64,000 bases of DNA from Thermothielavioides terrestris NRRL 8126 (Eukaryota; Ascomycota; Sordariomycetes; Sordariales; Chaetomiaceae), in contig NC_016458.1 of assembly GCF_000226115.1 (NCBI RefSeq), forward strand, positions 3,320,001-3,384,000. Reading direction: 5' to 3'. Under the pieces are notes generated by a model. That model was given only the letters and a program-made list of their open reading frames with translations, was not told where the DNA came from and did no database searches. This document shows positions 12,114-24,730 of this stretch, one piece after another (the first letter of the stretch is position 1; each line of letters begins with the position of its first letter). Both the position numbers and the translations under genes were made by a program.

Positions 12114-13199
12114 AAGGAGCTTAGCTCTATATCTAAATGGGATAGTATAGACTACGAAGTCTTCTAAGATCGTAGAACTATACAATACTATGTTGATAGC
12201 TATACAACGACGATATAGCTAACCTATTGAGGCTTCGGTATATCGATACCGGTATCTCTAGGAGGTGTAGAAACCTGTTGAAGCGTATACGTTCTAAGGG
12301 TCTGTTGAGACCTTGTCCTAGGAGACCTTCCTTTACCTAGATAGTATAGGGTATTGAAAAGATATCTCGTTATCCTTAACACTTCGAAGACCTATTAAAG
12401 CTTTGTTATTATCGACGTAGCGGTTGTAAAACGCTAACCTAATCGAAAGACGATAGTTCTGTCCTCCTAAGTAGAGACAGGGGTAGAATTTTTATCGATC
12501 ATCATTTTCTTCCTTAGTCTAGCTGAACTAGTTACGAAAGTGGTTAAACGTAGTAGCTACTTGCGAGCTTCTAAGCTCGGGACTATACCTTTACGACATT
12601 TGGCTCCTTCTAATAGTATATCTAGTACTATTTTATATCGGATATAAGGTCTTAGTATAGACTTTTGCTTTTCTTCTTAAGAGCTATACTCTTATCGCTA
12701 TTACGCTAGTTAGGTCTAGTATATTGGTTGCTAGGGGTATCTAGGTGATCTGTAAAGAACCTATAGTTATCCTTCGAGGCGTTTAGATCGTATATTCCGA
12801 AGGAACCTAGCTTCTTAAGAGGTTTTCTTCCTCTAGATAGACGTCAAAGGAGTCGATATTCCTATAGAAATATACGTATCAGTCTTTTTATAGTCTATCG
12901 ATATAGTCGTTGCCTTTCTCGAAGACGATAGCTAAGTGTTTAATAACTAGACTCTAGCGATATATATATATACTATCTATAGAAGCTCTAAGAATTCTAT
13001 CGACCTCTGTAACACTATTAATCTTAACGCTAACCTCTAAGGGAGAGTCCGAAGACGTATTTGTCTTATAGCCTTTCTAAGGTATACTAAGCGAAGAAGA
13101 CCTAGCTAAAGCGGTATAGACACCCCTTCCGTCTTCGCTAGATACCTCTACTCCGTTTATCTATATAGAGGCATTTATAGTAATACCTTCTAGTCTCTC
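12114..13199 (+). other. Gypsy leader of about 1.1 kb, no domain recognised
   Basis: Stop-rich, TA-rich sequence between the primer-binding site and the first gag-like residues. I see no domain. It could be an untranslated leader or an additional 5' coding region mutated beyond recognition. Confidence 0.5.
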
Positions 13200-16100
13200 C
13201 GAAGCCAAAGCTCTAAAGAAGATAACTAAGTATATTCTTATTGCTATACTTAGTACGACCTTTCCAACCTTGGCGAAGGCCGGCCTTTAAGGCTACTTCT
13301 TTGGTCAAAATGCTACACGTTGGATCAAGACCTTCGAAGAGATATATAAGGCTTATTAGGTCATTAATAACAAGACTTATATATATCTATTCAAGCTTTG
13401 GTACGATACTACGATCTAGCCTATTATCCGTTATTAGGAGAAAAAGGACTAAGAGACCTAGGCAGCTTTCAAGGCTAAGTTCTTAAAGTACTAGAAGGGC
13501 GATGATCCTAAGTAGTATAGAGATAGAGGTTATCTTTATAATCTAATCGAAGGGAGATACTAGCTAGTTAGCAAGGTTATCTACAACTATTTCGAGTTGA
13601 TCGACTATATATACGCTATTGCCCCTATTAAAGTTTATAAAGAGCTATAGTATATAATCGTTTCAACTATATAGTGTATACTTAATTAGTAGATCTAAGT
13701 AGCTCTTAAAGACCACTAGTGTACCCTAAAGAAGGACAACAAGGACTCTATCTACATTACGAAGTGGGCAGACTTCCTCGAGTTCGTTCAGGATACTCTT
13801 TAGAAGGGTCTTAACGTAGGAGACCTCTTTCTTAAGACCTACGAGCGTAAGATCGATCTATAGAAGTACTACTCGCCTCTAGCTACACCTGTTGTTAAGA
13901 CGACCTCTAAGCTATAGGAGCAGGAAGAGGAGGAGCTAAAGAAAGCTCTTATACCTATATCCAACGATATCGACGATCTAGCTAATCAGCTCTAGCGTCT
14001 ACGTATCTAGAAGTAGAAGATCGCTAAGTAGTTCGAGTAGAAGATCAAGGCCCTTTGTTTATATAGAATCGATCCTACTTTTGACAAGATCGAGGTTCTC
14101 TAGACGTATTTCCAGTAGTAGAGCCACTTATAGGAGAGACGTGTTAGCTTCGTCATTGGCCTATATATTAATAGTCGTCCTCTTAGCTACAGTAGACCTA
14201 TAAGCTCTAGCTATTGCTACTATTGTAGTGACTCTGACTATATAGTCCTCAAGTGTATAGAAGCTGTAAAAGCTATAGCTATAGGTCTGATATATCGTAA
14301 GGGTATAGACTACTACCTTGGCGATAGGAGCAAGAAGAGCTATATGCTAGCTAAGACGATTACCTTTATAAAGGTAGATGTTAATAGTATATAAGAGGTC
14401 GGTAAGATTGGCTAGCTTATCCTCGTATATATAGCCTATTGCCTATAGTATAATAGCTACCTTGTATACTAGGCGTACTATTGTAAGTATAAGCGTCTAA
14501 ATGGTCGTCTATTTAAGCTAGATATGTCCCTAGTATTGAATAAGCACTACCTCTAGTAGCCTAAACTGTATTAGGAGCCTACGACCGTCTAGACGACGAT
14601 CAATCGTCTTATATATAAAGGGGAGCCTAAGCTCACCTCCGCCTTCCATTATATAGCGTCTAATTAGTTATCGTTTTATATAGTTCCGTTAGAGGAAGGT
14701 CGTATTTTAACTTAGAAGGTTGTCCTATAGCCTACGCTAAAGGCTAACGAATTCCATCGACTACCTCTTCCTCTCTCTAACTAGACTAAGGGGGAAGCTA
14801 AGGAGGAAGTAGACGAGGAAGCGGAGACTATACTTTAAGGTATACTACCTACTAAGTATCGGTTCGCTAAGGACGAAAGGGAAGATAACTTCTAGATAGG
14901 CGATACTCTTATATCTCTAGCGGAGCTTCCTTATATAATTATCCTTAAGAACCTAGCTATAGTGAATTATATAAAGAAAGAGGAGCTATAGTCTAAGCCG
15001 CCTACGCTAAAGGTTGCTATATTGCCTTTATATATAAAGGATACGATCTATATCGCGATGAAGGCGAAGACCGGTCTAACCTTTAATAACTTAGTCTATA
15101 TCTCACCTAAGTACAAGGACACTCTAATTATATACCTATAGGGCATTTCTACTAATATCGAGGTCATTGACTATAAGGGGTCTAATATTCCTAAGCTTAA
15201 TAGACCGACTACTATACTAAAAGATATAGGGGTCTATATATAGGCTCTATATACTAATATAAATACATTTGACGACTCTTCCTCTAGTTAGACTAAGATA
15301 GTTCTAGTAATCTTCGGAGTTACTAAGGACAGCGTATAGGGCATCTATATAGGAAGCCTCTAGGAGCGTTAGATTCGTAAAGGTCTATCTAGAGATGTTG
15401 ACGATTATATCTATACCTTGCTCTAGAAGTCTGTCTCGACGCTTTTAGTCTCATAGTATATAGAACTTAGTGCGATAACAAGAGTATAGTCTCTTCCTAC
15501 TCTATATATCTAGTTTGAGAAGGGCTATTATAATAAGTACCTTACCTTGATCGACTTTAGTTCAGAGTGCAACTACATCTTAATAAGTATTGTCGAGAGG
15601 TATACGATGCTATATTGGCCTACTAAGGTCATCTCGAAGAGTCTTTATAGCTCAACACCGTTTATTAGGGAGACTTAGATCACTCTATACCTAAGAGAAG
15701 TCGGTATCAACCTTTACTTCTTTGTGACTAAGGACACTGTTGGTAGCTATAAAGTAATCCTTAGTATACTGTTCGTCAAAGATACCGCCCTAACCTTCGA
15801 TTACTACGATAGCAACCTAATTACCGCTAATCTAATTATAGAAAGGAAGATAGTCTAGGTATACGTCGTCTCTAAGAAGATTATTTAGCGAAATCGTCTA
15901 CTATCTCTAATATAACTATCCGTTTAGGAGTAATTTTAGGGATTGACGAAGAGTCTTAAAAGAATCCTTGACTAAGTAGAGATAGAGGAGGGCGAGACTA
16001 CCCTCGGTTTCCTCAATAATTATATAGGTAAAGCGGTTTTTCATTTCGTTTTATAGAAGTCCTATATACTACTCCTTAGTACTCTTTTTTATATTGTACG

Positions 16101-16380
16101 TTCTTATTCGTTGTCTTCTCTATCTAGACGGAAAAAGAAAGGTAAGATCAAATTGTTGCTCTATTCAAAAGGGAAGAGGGGGACCCTGATTAGAAACCCC
16201 TTTTCTAATAGAAGGCTAAGGTGGACATTCTACTACGAGTTTAGGGAGGCCCTAAGGACGTTTATACTCTAGAAGAATGTTGTAAATAAGGTTTAGCTTA
16301 TCGACTTAGCACCGTCGGATAGCTCTACGTCGGAAAGAGACCCGTTATAGTGAGAAAAGTAGCTTACGAAGGCTAAAGCT
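13200..16380 (+). pseudogene. Gypsy gag and protease-region relic
   Basis: Read-through translation gives a gag core (ATRWIKTFEEIYKAY, then LFKLWYDTTI and AAFKAKFLKY at about 13310-13490), a charged coiled-coil-like stretch (about 13890-14110), and a zinc knuckle at 14215-14256 with the spacing C-x2-C-x4-Y-x4-C. The canonical His has become Tyr, as expected from CAC/CAT to TAC/TAT. The region from 14300 to 16380 links gag to reverse transcriptase and should contain the protease, which I could not pin down. An 81-codon ATG ORF at 13241-13486 is in another frame and is not a gene. Confidence 0.7.
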
Positions 16381-16599
16381 AAAATATAGTTCGAGAAGGA
16401 CTAGGAAGACCTCGTAGTCCCTTGTTTCTTAGATCTTAAGCTAGGCTCGAAACTCATTAAGGAATACCTTCGAGAAATGCTTGCTACTATAGACAGTTTT
16501 CTTACTAAGTTGAAGAGAGAGATATTTACTAAGATCTTATAGAACTAGAAGGCTACGTTTATATAGGATTTTACTAAGTATAGGCGTATTTATAAAGAC

Positions 16600-19450
16600 G
16601 TTGTTCCGCCCTAGTACATTAGGACTATCCTATATAAGGCCTAGCAAAGCAAGTCGATCCTAATCCTAAAACCGCTAATATAGAAGGTCGTTGATCTACT
16701 TAAAGAGAGGTAGATACAAGGAATCATTGAGTATAGCTATACAAGCTATTACAATAACTAGTTCCTAGTTCTAAAAAAGGATAGTAGTTTACAACTTATC
16801 AATGATACTTAAAAGGCTAATGCTATAACGATCTACAATACTTTCGTTCTACCTACTATAGAGGAATTTAGTAAAGACTTTAGAGGCTATAGACTAATAT
16901 CCCTCCTAGATCTCTTCTCTAGATACGACTAGGTCAACCTCTATAAGCGTAGCTAGGATTTAACGACTTTTACAACGCTAATCGAGCTCTTCTATATATA
17001 TATACTGCCGATAGGAGGTATAAATTCTATTGCCCAGTTCTAGCGAACTATAACGACGATCTTTGGTAACTTTATCCCTAATGTCTATCGCGTCTACCTA
17101 GACGATATCGCTATAAAAGGTCTTTGATCTGATTATACTAGCTATTTAAACAGAGGGGGACGTTGAAAATTTGTTGTTAAGTATCTTAAGAACATCGATA
17201 CAATGTTATTGAATATAGAGCTAGTAGATACGACTATCGCTACTAAGAAATCGAAGTAGGTGTAACCAAAAGCAGTCCTACTCAGTTATCTTTATATACT
17301 AGAGGGGCGCCTTCCTAAGGAAGCGAAAGTGATCAAGATAAGGGAGTAGAAGACCTATTCTAACGTTAAGGAGGTATATACCTTCGTTGGAATAGTTGGA
17401 TACTACCGGATTTAGATCAAGGGTTTTACGATTATCGCAATTCCTCTATATACCCTAATAAAGAAAGATACTAAATGGACTTAGAGGCCCTCTAAACAGA
17501 AGGCGATAGACGAGCTAAAGGAGAAAATCATCACTACTCTAGTTTTAGCGACACTTATCTATAGTAATCCTTAGTTCGGTATAATCTTTTTAGTCTACAA
17601 CGTTAGTATCTTTGGATAAGGCGAGGTACTTAAGTAGGTTGGCCCCAATAGCAAAAGACACCTATACCGGTTTAAGAGCGGTATCTAGTCAGAGGTAGAG
17701 AAGCAGTACGATACTATAAAGAGGGAGTTAAGGGGGCTACTCTTCCTCCTAAAGCGTTTTCGTCGCTACCTCTTTAATATATATTTTATTGTAGAGACCA
17801 ATGCTCTAGTTCTAGTCTATTAGCTCAATAGTGCTATAAGCAATGTCCTAGGTACTCTGATAATACGCTAGATCGCCTAGATCCGCCTATTTGACTTCGA
17901 AGTCAAGTATATCCTAGGTTCTAAGAATATTATAGCTAATGTATTGTCCTATAAACCTCCTAGGCCCTCTGACTATACGGAGAAGGAAGTAGAGGAGGAT
18001 ATCGACAATTAGGTCGATGCCTAGATCTTTGTCAACTGTATAGGCGAAGAGGCATCGTATCCGAAAGGGAAGCTAGAGCTTGTCCGCCTTTAGGACAGTT
18101 ACTTCTAGTGTTCCTAGGACATTGCTTACTTCCTATCGACGATAGAGACCTCGTCGAGCTATAGGCTATATTAGAAGCGACGTTAGTTTAAAAGGGAAGT
18201 AGTAAAGTACTTCGTTAAGGATCGTCACCTTTTCCTCTAAAGTACGAACTATTCGTAGTATTATAGGCGTGTTGTTGACACCTTTAAAGAGAAGCGTTTA
18301 ATCTTCGACTAATGCTATAGCGAAGTTGGCTATTATAGGAGAGAGGCGATATACTAATAAGTGACGAACCACTACTACTAGCGCGGTATATATAAAGATA
18401 TAGCAAAGTGGATTTGGGCTTACGTACTATATTAGACGTATAATACCTAGAGGTTCGAAAAAGTAGTAAACTAGACTACGCCTCCGCCTTTCCCTTTTGC
18501 TAAATAGTACCTCGATATCCAATATATACTGTCTAGCTATAGGGAGAAGAAGTGTTTCCTTATTAAGGTATACAACGATCTTATAGGATACGTCGAGGCT
18601 AAGATCCTATTAAACAAGTCCTCTAAGGCTATTAAGTCCTTTATTACGTAGTATATCCTTTGTCGCTAGGGCTACCCTATTATTGTAGTTGTCGACGGAG
18701 GCTCTAAGTTCAAGGGCGAAGTCAAGGAGATCCTTTATAAACTATGGATTAAAAGAGTTATTATCTCGCTATATAATTCGTATATAAATAGAGTAAATGA
18801 GGCTAGCTATATCCTAATTGCTACCTTGTTTGTAAAGATGACTAATAGTATAGGAAAGAGGTAGAGGAAGCTCCTTCTATATATCTTGTATATAGATCGT
18901 ATAACCGTTAGAGGCTTTTATAGAATGTTTCCCTTCTTTTTTATCTACAACTATAAGCCTATTAATCTAGTCGAGTTTGATATTCCTATCTAGCGAATTC
19001 TTACCTAGGACTCCGTCTATACCTAGATAGAGAGAGAGGATCCTATAAGACTTTGTACAAAGCTTATTGCCCTTTGTGCTTGTGTCCTCTAGGAAGTTGA
19101 GTACAACTATAAGATTGCTGTTAAATGGGTTGCTGTAGCTTACGAAAAGCTAGCCAAATACTATAATAAGGCCTATAAACGTAAATTTCGCCTAGAAAAT
19201 ATAGTGATATCTATCGACGATCTCGTCCTTGTCTACAATAATGTTTAGTAGCTAGATATAAACTTAGTCTAAAAGCTAGAGTACCGTTAGTTTAGCTTGT
19301 TCTATATTTGGATAATTAAAGACTAGGACATTTACTTCTTAGAGACTTTAGATAGTATACCTATTTAGACGCTATATCCTTCGAATTATATAAAGAAGTT
19401 CTTTAAGCTAGATAACGTCTAGCTAGAAGTAGATGATATAAACCTATTCC
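16600..19450 (+). pseudogene. Gypsy pol relic: reverse transcriptase, RNase H, integrase
   Basis: Reverse transcriptase runs from about 16670 (VVDLLKERQIQGIIEY, FLVLKKD, ISLLDLFSRYDQV) to the catalytic YLDD box at 17095-17106, which is intact. RNase H is recognisable at about 17680-17960 (EKQYDTIKRELRGLLF, then VYQLNSAI). Integrase follows at about 18550-19000 with VVVDGGSKFKGEV (second catalytic Asp at 18694-18696) and NRVNEAS (catalytic Glu at 18799-18801). Many TAG/TAA codons stand where Gln is expected. The C-terminal end near 19450 is charged and repetitive in Arg, Tyr and Asp. Confidence 0.8.
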
Positions 19451-20149
19451 TCTGCTTAGAGGGGCGTAGCAACGACGAGCGCCGCTATAACAGTCGCTAC
19501 GACGATGGCCACCTCGACGGAGGCTATCGCCTCGACAATCGCTATAACGAAGTGTAGAACGATAGAGGAGCTGATCCTAGCGCTAGCGCTAGCTGAGACT
19601 TAGCTACTTTAGCGCTCTATAATAGGGAGATGTATACTAGACACTTCTAAGGAGAACGCTATCGCCTCGACGGTCGTTCAAAGCTCTATAAGGATAATGA
19701 AGAGGGGTCTAGTACCGTCGAAGACAACTAGAATACCGGCGACTAGACTATAGGTTGTTACCTCTATCAACTAGCTAAGACTTCTAATAGTAGTCAACTA
19801 GTTGGGCTTCCTTATAGTAGTAAACTATATAGCGCTTTAACTAGTTGATAGTACTGTCTTAGCAATCTTTATTGCGTTTATAGCGATGGCCTACCGAGGG
19901 AGGAAATTGTGTAAATAGTCGCTAAGGACGTTGCGACTATAGTAGAGGAGGAGGTCCTCGAGGAGGAAACCCCTAGTTGTACTATAGCGTCTTAGGTAGA
20001 CTAAACTTATATTACCGCGAAGGGGGTAAAGAAGGAGCGACCTTATTAAGAGCTTATTGTAGAAATCTTATATAGAAAACCACCTAGTTTTTAATACTAG
20101 CCCTCTAGACGTATAAGGATATATAGTTTAAGAAGGGGGAAGGTCCTAG

Positions 20150-23100
20150 AAGCTGCCGCCTCTAATAGTTTCGCTAGCGTTTTATTATATTTTCTTCCTA
20201 ATACCCATTGTTATATCGGCCTCCTGCTCGCCGGTAATATCTCTATTAGCTATATCTCACTTAGTCTTCGTCTATCCACTGTCGTTCGCTCATTTTTATC
20301 TTTTAGGCCCTTATTCTTTTCGCTAGTATCTAAGTTTTTTTTCTAAGGGGCGGCCCTGCTCTTAGGGGCTTTATAGTCGTTCTTGCCTTTTCTTTTTCAC
20401 TTTTGCCCTCTAGACAGATGGTTTCTATTGTATAGGACTAAGTTTCTTAGAGCCAAAGTTAAAGCCGAGAAAAATCTACGATTAGGATATATAGTCTTTC
20501 GATCTACTATCTATAGGCCAAGCTCCTAGACTATATCCTACCCCTTGCCTATCCCTATCCGTTTTCTCTGTCCCTTAGTGATATAAGCTCTTATAGTTAG
20601 CCTAGTACTATACTATTTGTTCTCTAATAGCAACCTCTAATAGGATAAACTACTTTTAGCCTACCTCTTCTAGATATAGCTTTAGCCTAGGATCGTTCTT
20701 CGGATTATATAGAAGATAGTCCTATAAGATCAAGTCCTAAGCTAGGTACTTCTAATTATTCCTATAGACGTAAGTCTAAGTGTACTCCTTCTCTAACTAG
20801 ATATAGTTAGCGTACTTATTGCTAAAGAGAGGAGTAAAAGAAGCGTAGCTATTAAAGGGCCAAGTTATATAGACATCTCCGTCCTTATCGAAAAGAGTTG
20901 TCGAACGCTAGTACGACAGTTCGTAGCTATAGTAAGGCACCTTGTTGCTATAGGAGTGTCAGTCTTCCTCTACTTAGAGGGCGAATACGAAAGGGAAGTA
21001 TAGCAGTTATTCGTAACCCTATATCTAGATTAAAAGCGCTAACGCTCGGTTTAGGCGTATAGTAAGATAATATATTCAACGTCTAAGTGGTCTACTATTA
21101 TAATGCTCTACGAACACTGGACAAAGGACCTAGGTGTTATAGTGCTACTCGACTATATCAACTAGCCTATCGTCAATATAAACTAATCGCTATATTCTAC
21201 GCTAATCTTATTAATTGCTTAGTAGAACCTACTAGATATATAGCAATTTAACATTTAGTCGATAGATCTTAATTATACTATAGATAGCCTTATATTCGAC
21301 TAAGATCGTAGTATACTCGTTAATATAGCGCTTATCTTTTAGTATTAGCGAATCCCTTATTTTACTTTGGACTACCTAGATATACTTCTAAGTCGCGAAG
21401 ATCGTTGTTTTCAGTACTAGCGAGAGATCGATTTGGCAGTTTATAATCCTATATAGCAGTGGCCTCTAGTCACTCGCTTTATCAGTGATTTCCTACGATG
21501 TATTGTAGATATACTAGTTGTTCAGTATTATAGTTTCTAGGTTGCGAATTTATATATAGGAGCTATATACGAATTTGAAAAGGAAGTAGAAGACCTAGCT
21601 AAGAACCCGATCCGACTAGAGAGAAGAGGGTACTAGAATAAAGTAGCGAGAAGGTTAGAGGAAGAAAATGGTTCTAGGATAGTAAAGAGGAGAAAAAGGC
21701 CTTAAGAATTTAAAGAGCGAATACTTATTTCTAGCTAATCAGTGGGCGCTACGAGCTTTATCCGTTTTCTTTCGTCTAGTTTAGGAAAGAGCTAAGTAGC
21801 TCTCCTACCTTCGAAAGTTTACCTACCTCTTTTTCTTAATCCTCCCGCTAGTTCGCTTACGATCAACTATTTCTTCTACCTCGTTTATTGCACCCTGATT
21901 TTTTCTCGCGATCATTTCAATCGGTCTAGATCTTTCTACCTAGAGAGCGACTTTTCTCGTAAGCTAATTTTTTATACGCTATCGCGAGCATCGCTATAGG
22001 CCATTGTAGGATTCCTAATTTCGTAGGGCCTATATAGCCCTAGGCTAATATAACTGCTAACCTAGGATAGAAGTAGCCGCTTAGAGAGCTCAAGTTTTAT
22101 ATATTATAAGGTTTGCAAAGGCTTGTCGACGATAGCGATTAGGCGTAGCATTATACCTCCCTTGTATAGCAAGAGCTAGGTTTGAAGATGCTAGGCTACC
22201 TAGGTAAGACTAGCCCTAAGCTTTTCTTATTTTCATAGACTTCGAAGAAGTATCTATAAAATGTGATTAACCGACGACCTAATTAGATCCTAAGCCCTCG
22301 GCTTAGCGTAAACCTTAAGATTATAAAGTACTTGTTCCTAGACTAGCTAGAGAGAAGGTCCTCGATAGATTGGTTTTTCAATATCTATTTTATAGATATA
22401 GGTATTTCGCTCTTCGACGTAGAAGGTATATTGCTTAGTAAAGAATAGCTAGATTATAGGACGATCTTAGACGTTATATAGTTTTTCTTTCGCCTTTACA
22501 AGGACTGTCTCTAGATCTACCTATAGCTAGTCTCGAACTATAGTCCTACGCCAAAGGAGTTCTACCAGTTTAACCAGAGGGTTATTGCTAACAATTGCCG
22601 TTTCTAGGTTTTCCTTTACTTTGTCGATAGAAGATATTGGGCAATCGTAATTTTCAATTAAGTCGAAGGTCGGCTCTACTACTTCGACTCTTTGTTTAAG
22701 AGCTTAGAGATATATATCAACATCTTGTTAAAGGTCTAGATCGCCTTTTAGTCTATCTATAGGTTCCCTTAAACATAGTTGTACAAGGAGGTTATCGTCT
22801 ACTATTCTCGGCAAAGTTTAGAATAGGAGTGTAGATAGTTCATCTTTAAATTTATATAAGCCTTTCTTTAAGAACTTTAGCCTCGCCTTCTAGACAGATA
22901 GATATAGTTTAGGCTACCCTAGCTTTGGCTATACTAGGGAGATAGCAAGATAGTTGTATAGCGATATATATTACACTTATAGTTAGGAACTTATAGGCTA
23001 GCTCTCAGTACTTTTAAAGATTATCTACTTCGCGCTAAGGTAGTCCCCTTACTACTATAGGACAATAGCAAGATATATAAGCTCCCTTTAGACCTACTAT

Positions 23101-24229
23101 CTCTGACCGAAGAGCCTATATAGCCTATAGTCTTAGAGTACAACGAAGATAAGGTGATCGAAGTCCTCTAGGCCGACAATATATTTATACCTAATGTTCC
23201 TAGACTCGATAACCTACCTATATATCTCTATAACCACTTTAGCGATATAGAACTTAGGATCCTAGCTATATACTCAATAGCATTTAGGGAAGCCTAGCTC
23301 CCTAACTAGAGCGAGAAAGGAGTAATCGCCATTGTCTAAATCATCCTTGTACCCTAGTCAAAGAAGGATATAGCCTACTAGGTATACTACTATAGGGTTG
23401 TAGGACTTCTACTAGACAGATAGCTAAGCAGTGTACCGCCTTTGCAAGACTTTATAGGCGACCTTGGATAATAGCTATAGAGTATATTTCTAGTACTTAG
23501 CACTGTTCTACCCCTTTGACCAAAGGACTAGTAAGCTACTTCAGGTCTACTAGCGGCATTTACAGAAGATTTTAACAATATATCAACTTAGTAGGATATT
23601 GAAGCTAAGATTATAGAGATTACTACGCTATAAGCGACTACGATATAAAGGTTTATTGATGCCCTTGTAGATAAGATAGACTAGGAGCGCCTCCTTAGTA
23701 GCGACCTAGTTAAGGACCTTAGGGCACTAGTATAGGTAGCCCTTAAGAAAATAGTACTCGATCTCTACCTCTAGGAAGAGGAGACGCTCGTCTATATACT
23801 TATAAGGAGGCTAGACTACCTTAAGATACTTTATACGCTAGTACAGAAGTATCTTTAGGCATATAGATCACCTATGTTATTTGGCTAGACGTCACCTTCA
23901 GTATAGCACTGTAGCAAATGCCCTTATAAGGAGCCTACGAAGCCTAGACGTCTACTTCGCCTACTATTGTACGATCTATACAACTGTACCTTCGTTTATA
24001 AGTATAAGTATCCAGTATAGTAGTAGGGCTAGGACGTATATATTAAGGAGGTGAAGGAGTACGAAAGACAGTAGGATTAGCCACTATAGCTAACCGGACC
24101 TTCACGAGCTAAGTGAGCTATATATAGGGAGTAGCTTAAGGAGTAGCGACGATAAGAAGTGCCTACTAAGAGAGCTTTTAAGGTACGAGCTTGCCTATAG
24201 GAGTGTATAGCAAGCTCGAAAGGGAAATG
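20150..24229 (+). pseudogene. Extra gypsy-borne coding relic with a Ulp1-like peptidase signature
   Basis: Read-through of the plus strand after integrase gives long protein-like stretches interrupted by TAG/TAA. At 22635-22688 one frame reads (Y)WAIVIFN, a stop, then VEGRLYYFDSL. The position of Tyr fits the catalytic His of Ulp1/SENP (C48) peptidases (HW, then 17 residues to the D of xxDS), again with CAT/CAC changed to TAT. A possible QDSC catalytic cysteine lies at 22946-22957 in a different frame. Near 23907-23985 there is H-C-x2-C and further Cys/Tyr residues that could be a decayed zinc finger. The region ends at the polypurine tract. Ulp1-like modules are known in other transposon classes; their presence in this gypsy element is inferred. 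Confidence 0.5.
24216..24229 (+). promoter_or_regulatory. Polypurine tract of the gypsy element
   Basis: The purine-rich tcgaaagggaaatg abuts the 3' LTR, the expected site for plus-strand priming. Confidence 0.6.
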
Positions 24230-24726
24230 TAGATTAGGGTAATAGACTACCTAGATATAGAGGGACCTAGTTTTTCTACTTTTCTATTTGTCTTAGAGCA
24301 TTATATTCGTTGTTAGGGGGTCTAGCCCTCTGATCATATATATTTAAGTGGGCTAAGCCTATCTTCTTTATCATTAAGTAAGACATTAAGCAGTTGTCAA
24401 TATACGTTCGTTGACACTATATTGGTGGTCCTCCTTCTTCTAGGAAAGCTATTAAGCCTCTCTTTTCGTTGTTCTACCTCTATCTAGACGGTAGGCATTC
24501 GAGCTGTTGAGCTCTGACCGCATTCTTATTGTCTTTTGTCTTTCTACTATATCCCACTAGACGTACCTGAGCTACGTGTCTTCCTCTTAGGAGACATCCT
24601 TCCTACTACTCGATACGCACTATCTTCATCCGTCCAGAGGTATACTGTATTCCTTTAGGAGCTATCTCGCGCGCCTGATCCTAGGTGTGGTGGGGTAGGT
24701 TGGTGTGGAGGTTTTGCACCACTTCA
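24230..24726 (+). repeat. Right (3') LTR of the gypsy element
   Basis: A 497-bp repeat of 11599-12095. Here the inner start is mutated (tagattagggtaatag), whereas the outer end is unmutated (ggtgtggaggttttgcaccacttca). Confidence 0.9.
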
Positions 24727-24730
24727 ACAT
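24727..24730. repeat. Probable 4-bp target duplication of the gypsy element, right copy
   Basis: acat, identical to 11595-11598. The copia frame resumes directly afterwards. Confidence 0.6.

Larger units (their letters stand above)
11599..24726 (+). mobile_element. Gypsy-type LTR retrotransposon nested in the copia element, with an extra 3' coding region
   Basis: Two 497-bp LTRs (11599-12095 and 24230-24726) bound a 12.1 kb interior. The pol order reverse transcriptase, RNase H, integrase marks it as gypsy-type. Conserved residues include YLDD at 17095-17106. Gag with a CCHC zinc-knuckle relic lies upstream. Removing the element and one acat copy rejoins a copia motif (RLDIAFIASKL), which shows it arrived second. 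About 4 kb of additional coding relic lies between integrase and the 3' LTR, and about 1.1 kb of leader precedes gag, making it far longer than common fungal gypsy elements of 5-8 kb. RIP has filled all frames with stops. Confidence 0.9.

Noticed and set aside
13241..13486. 81-codon ATG ORF inside the repeat block
   Set aside because: It lies within the gypsy gag relic but in a different frame from the gag-like residues, and arises by chance in TA-rich sequence.
19450..24229. The extra gypsy region as a third, separately inserted transposon
   Set aside because: I found no terminal repeats or target duplication bounding it, and the polypurine tract and LTR follow it directly. The possibility remains open and is stated as a refutation test.
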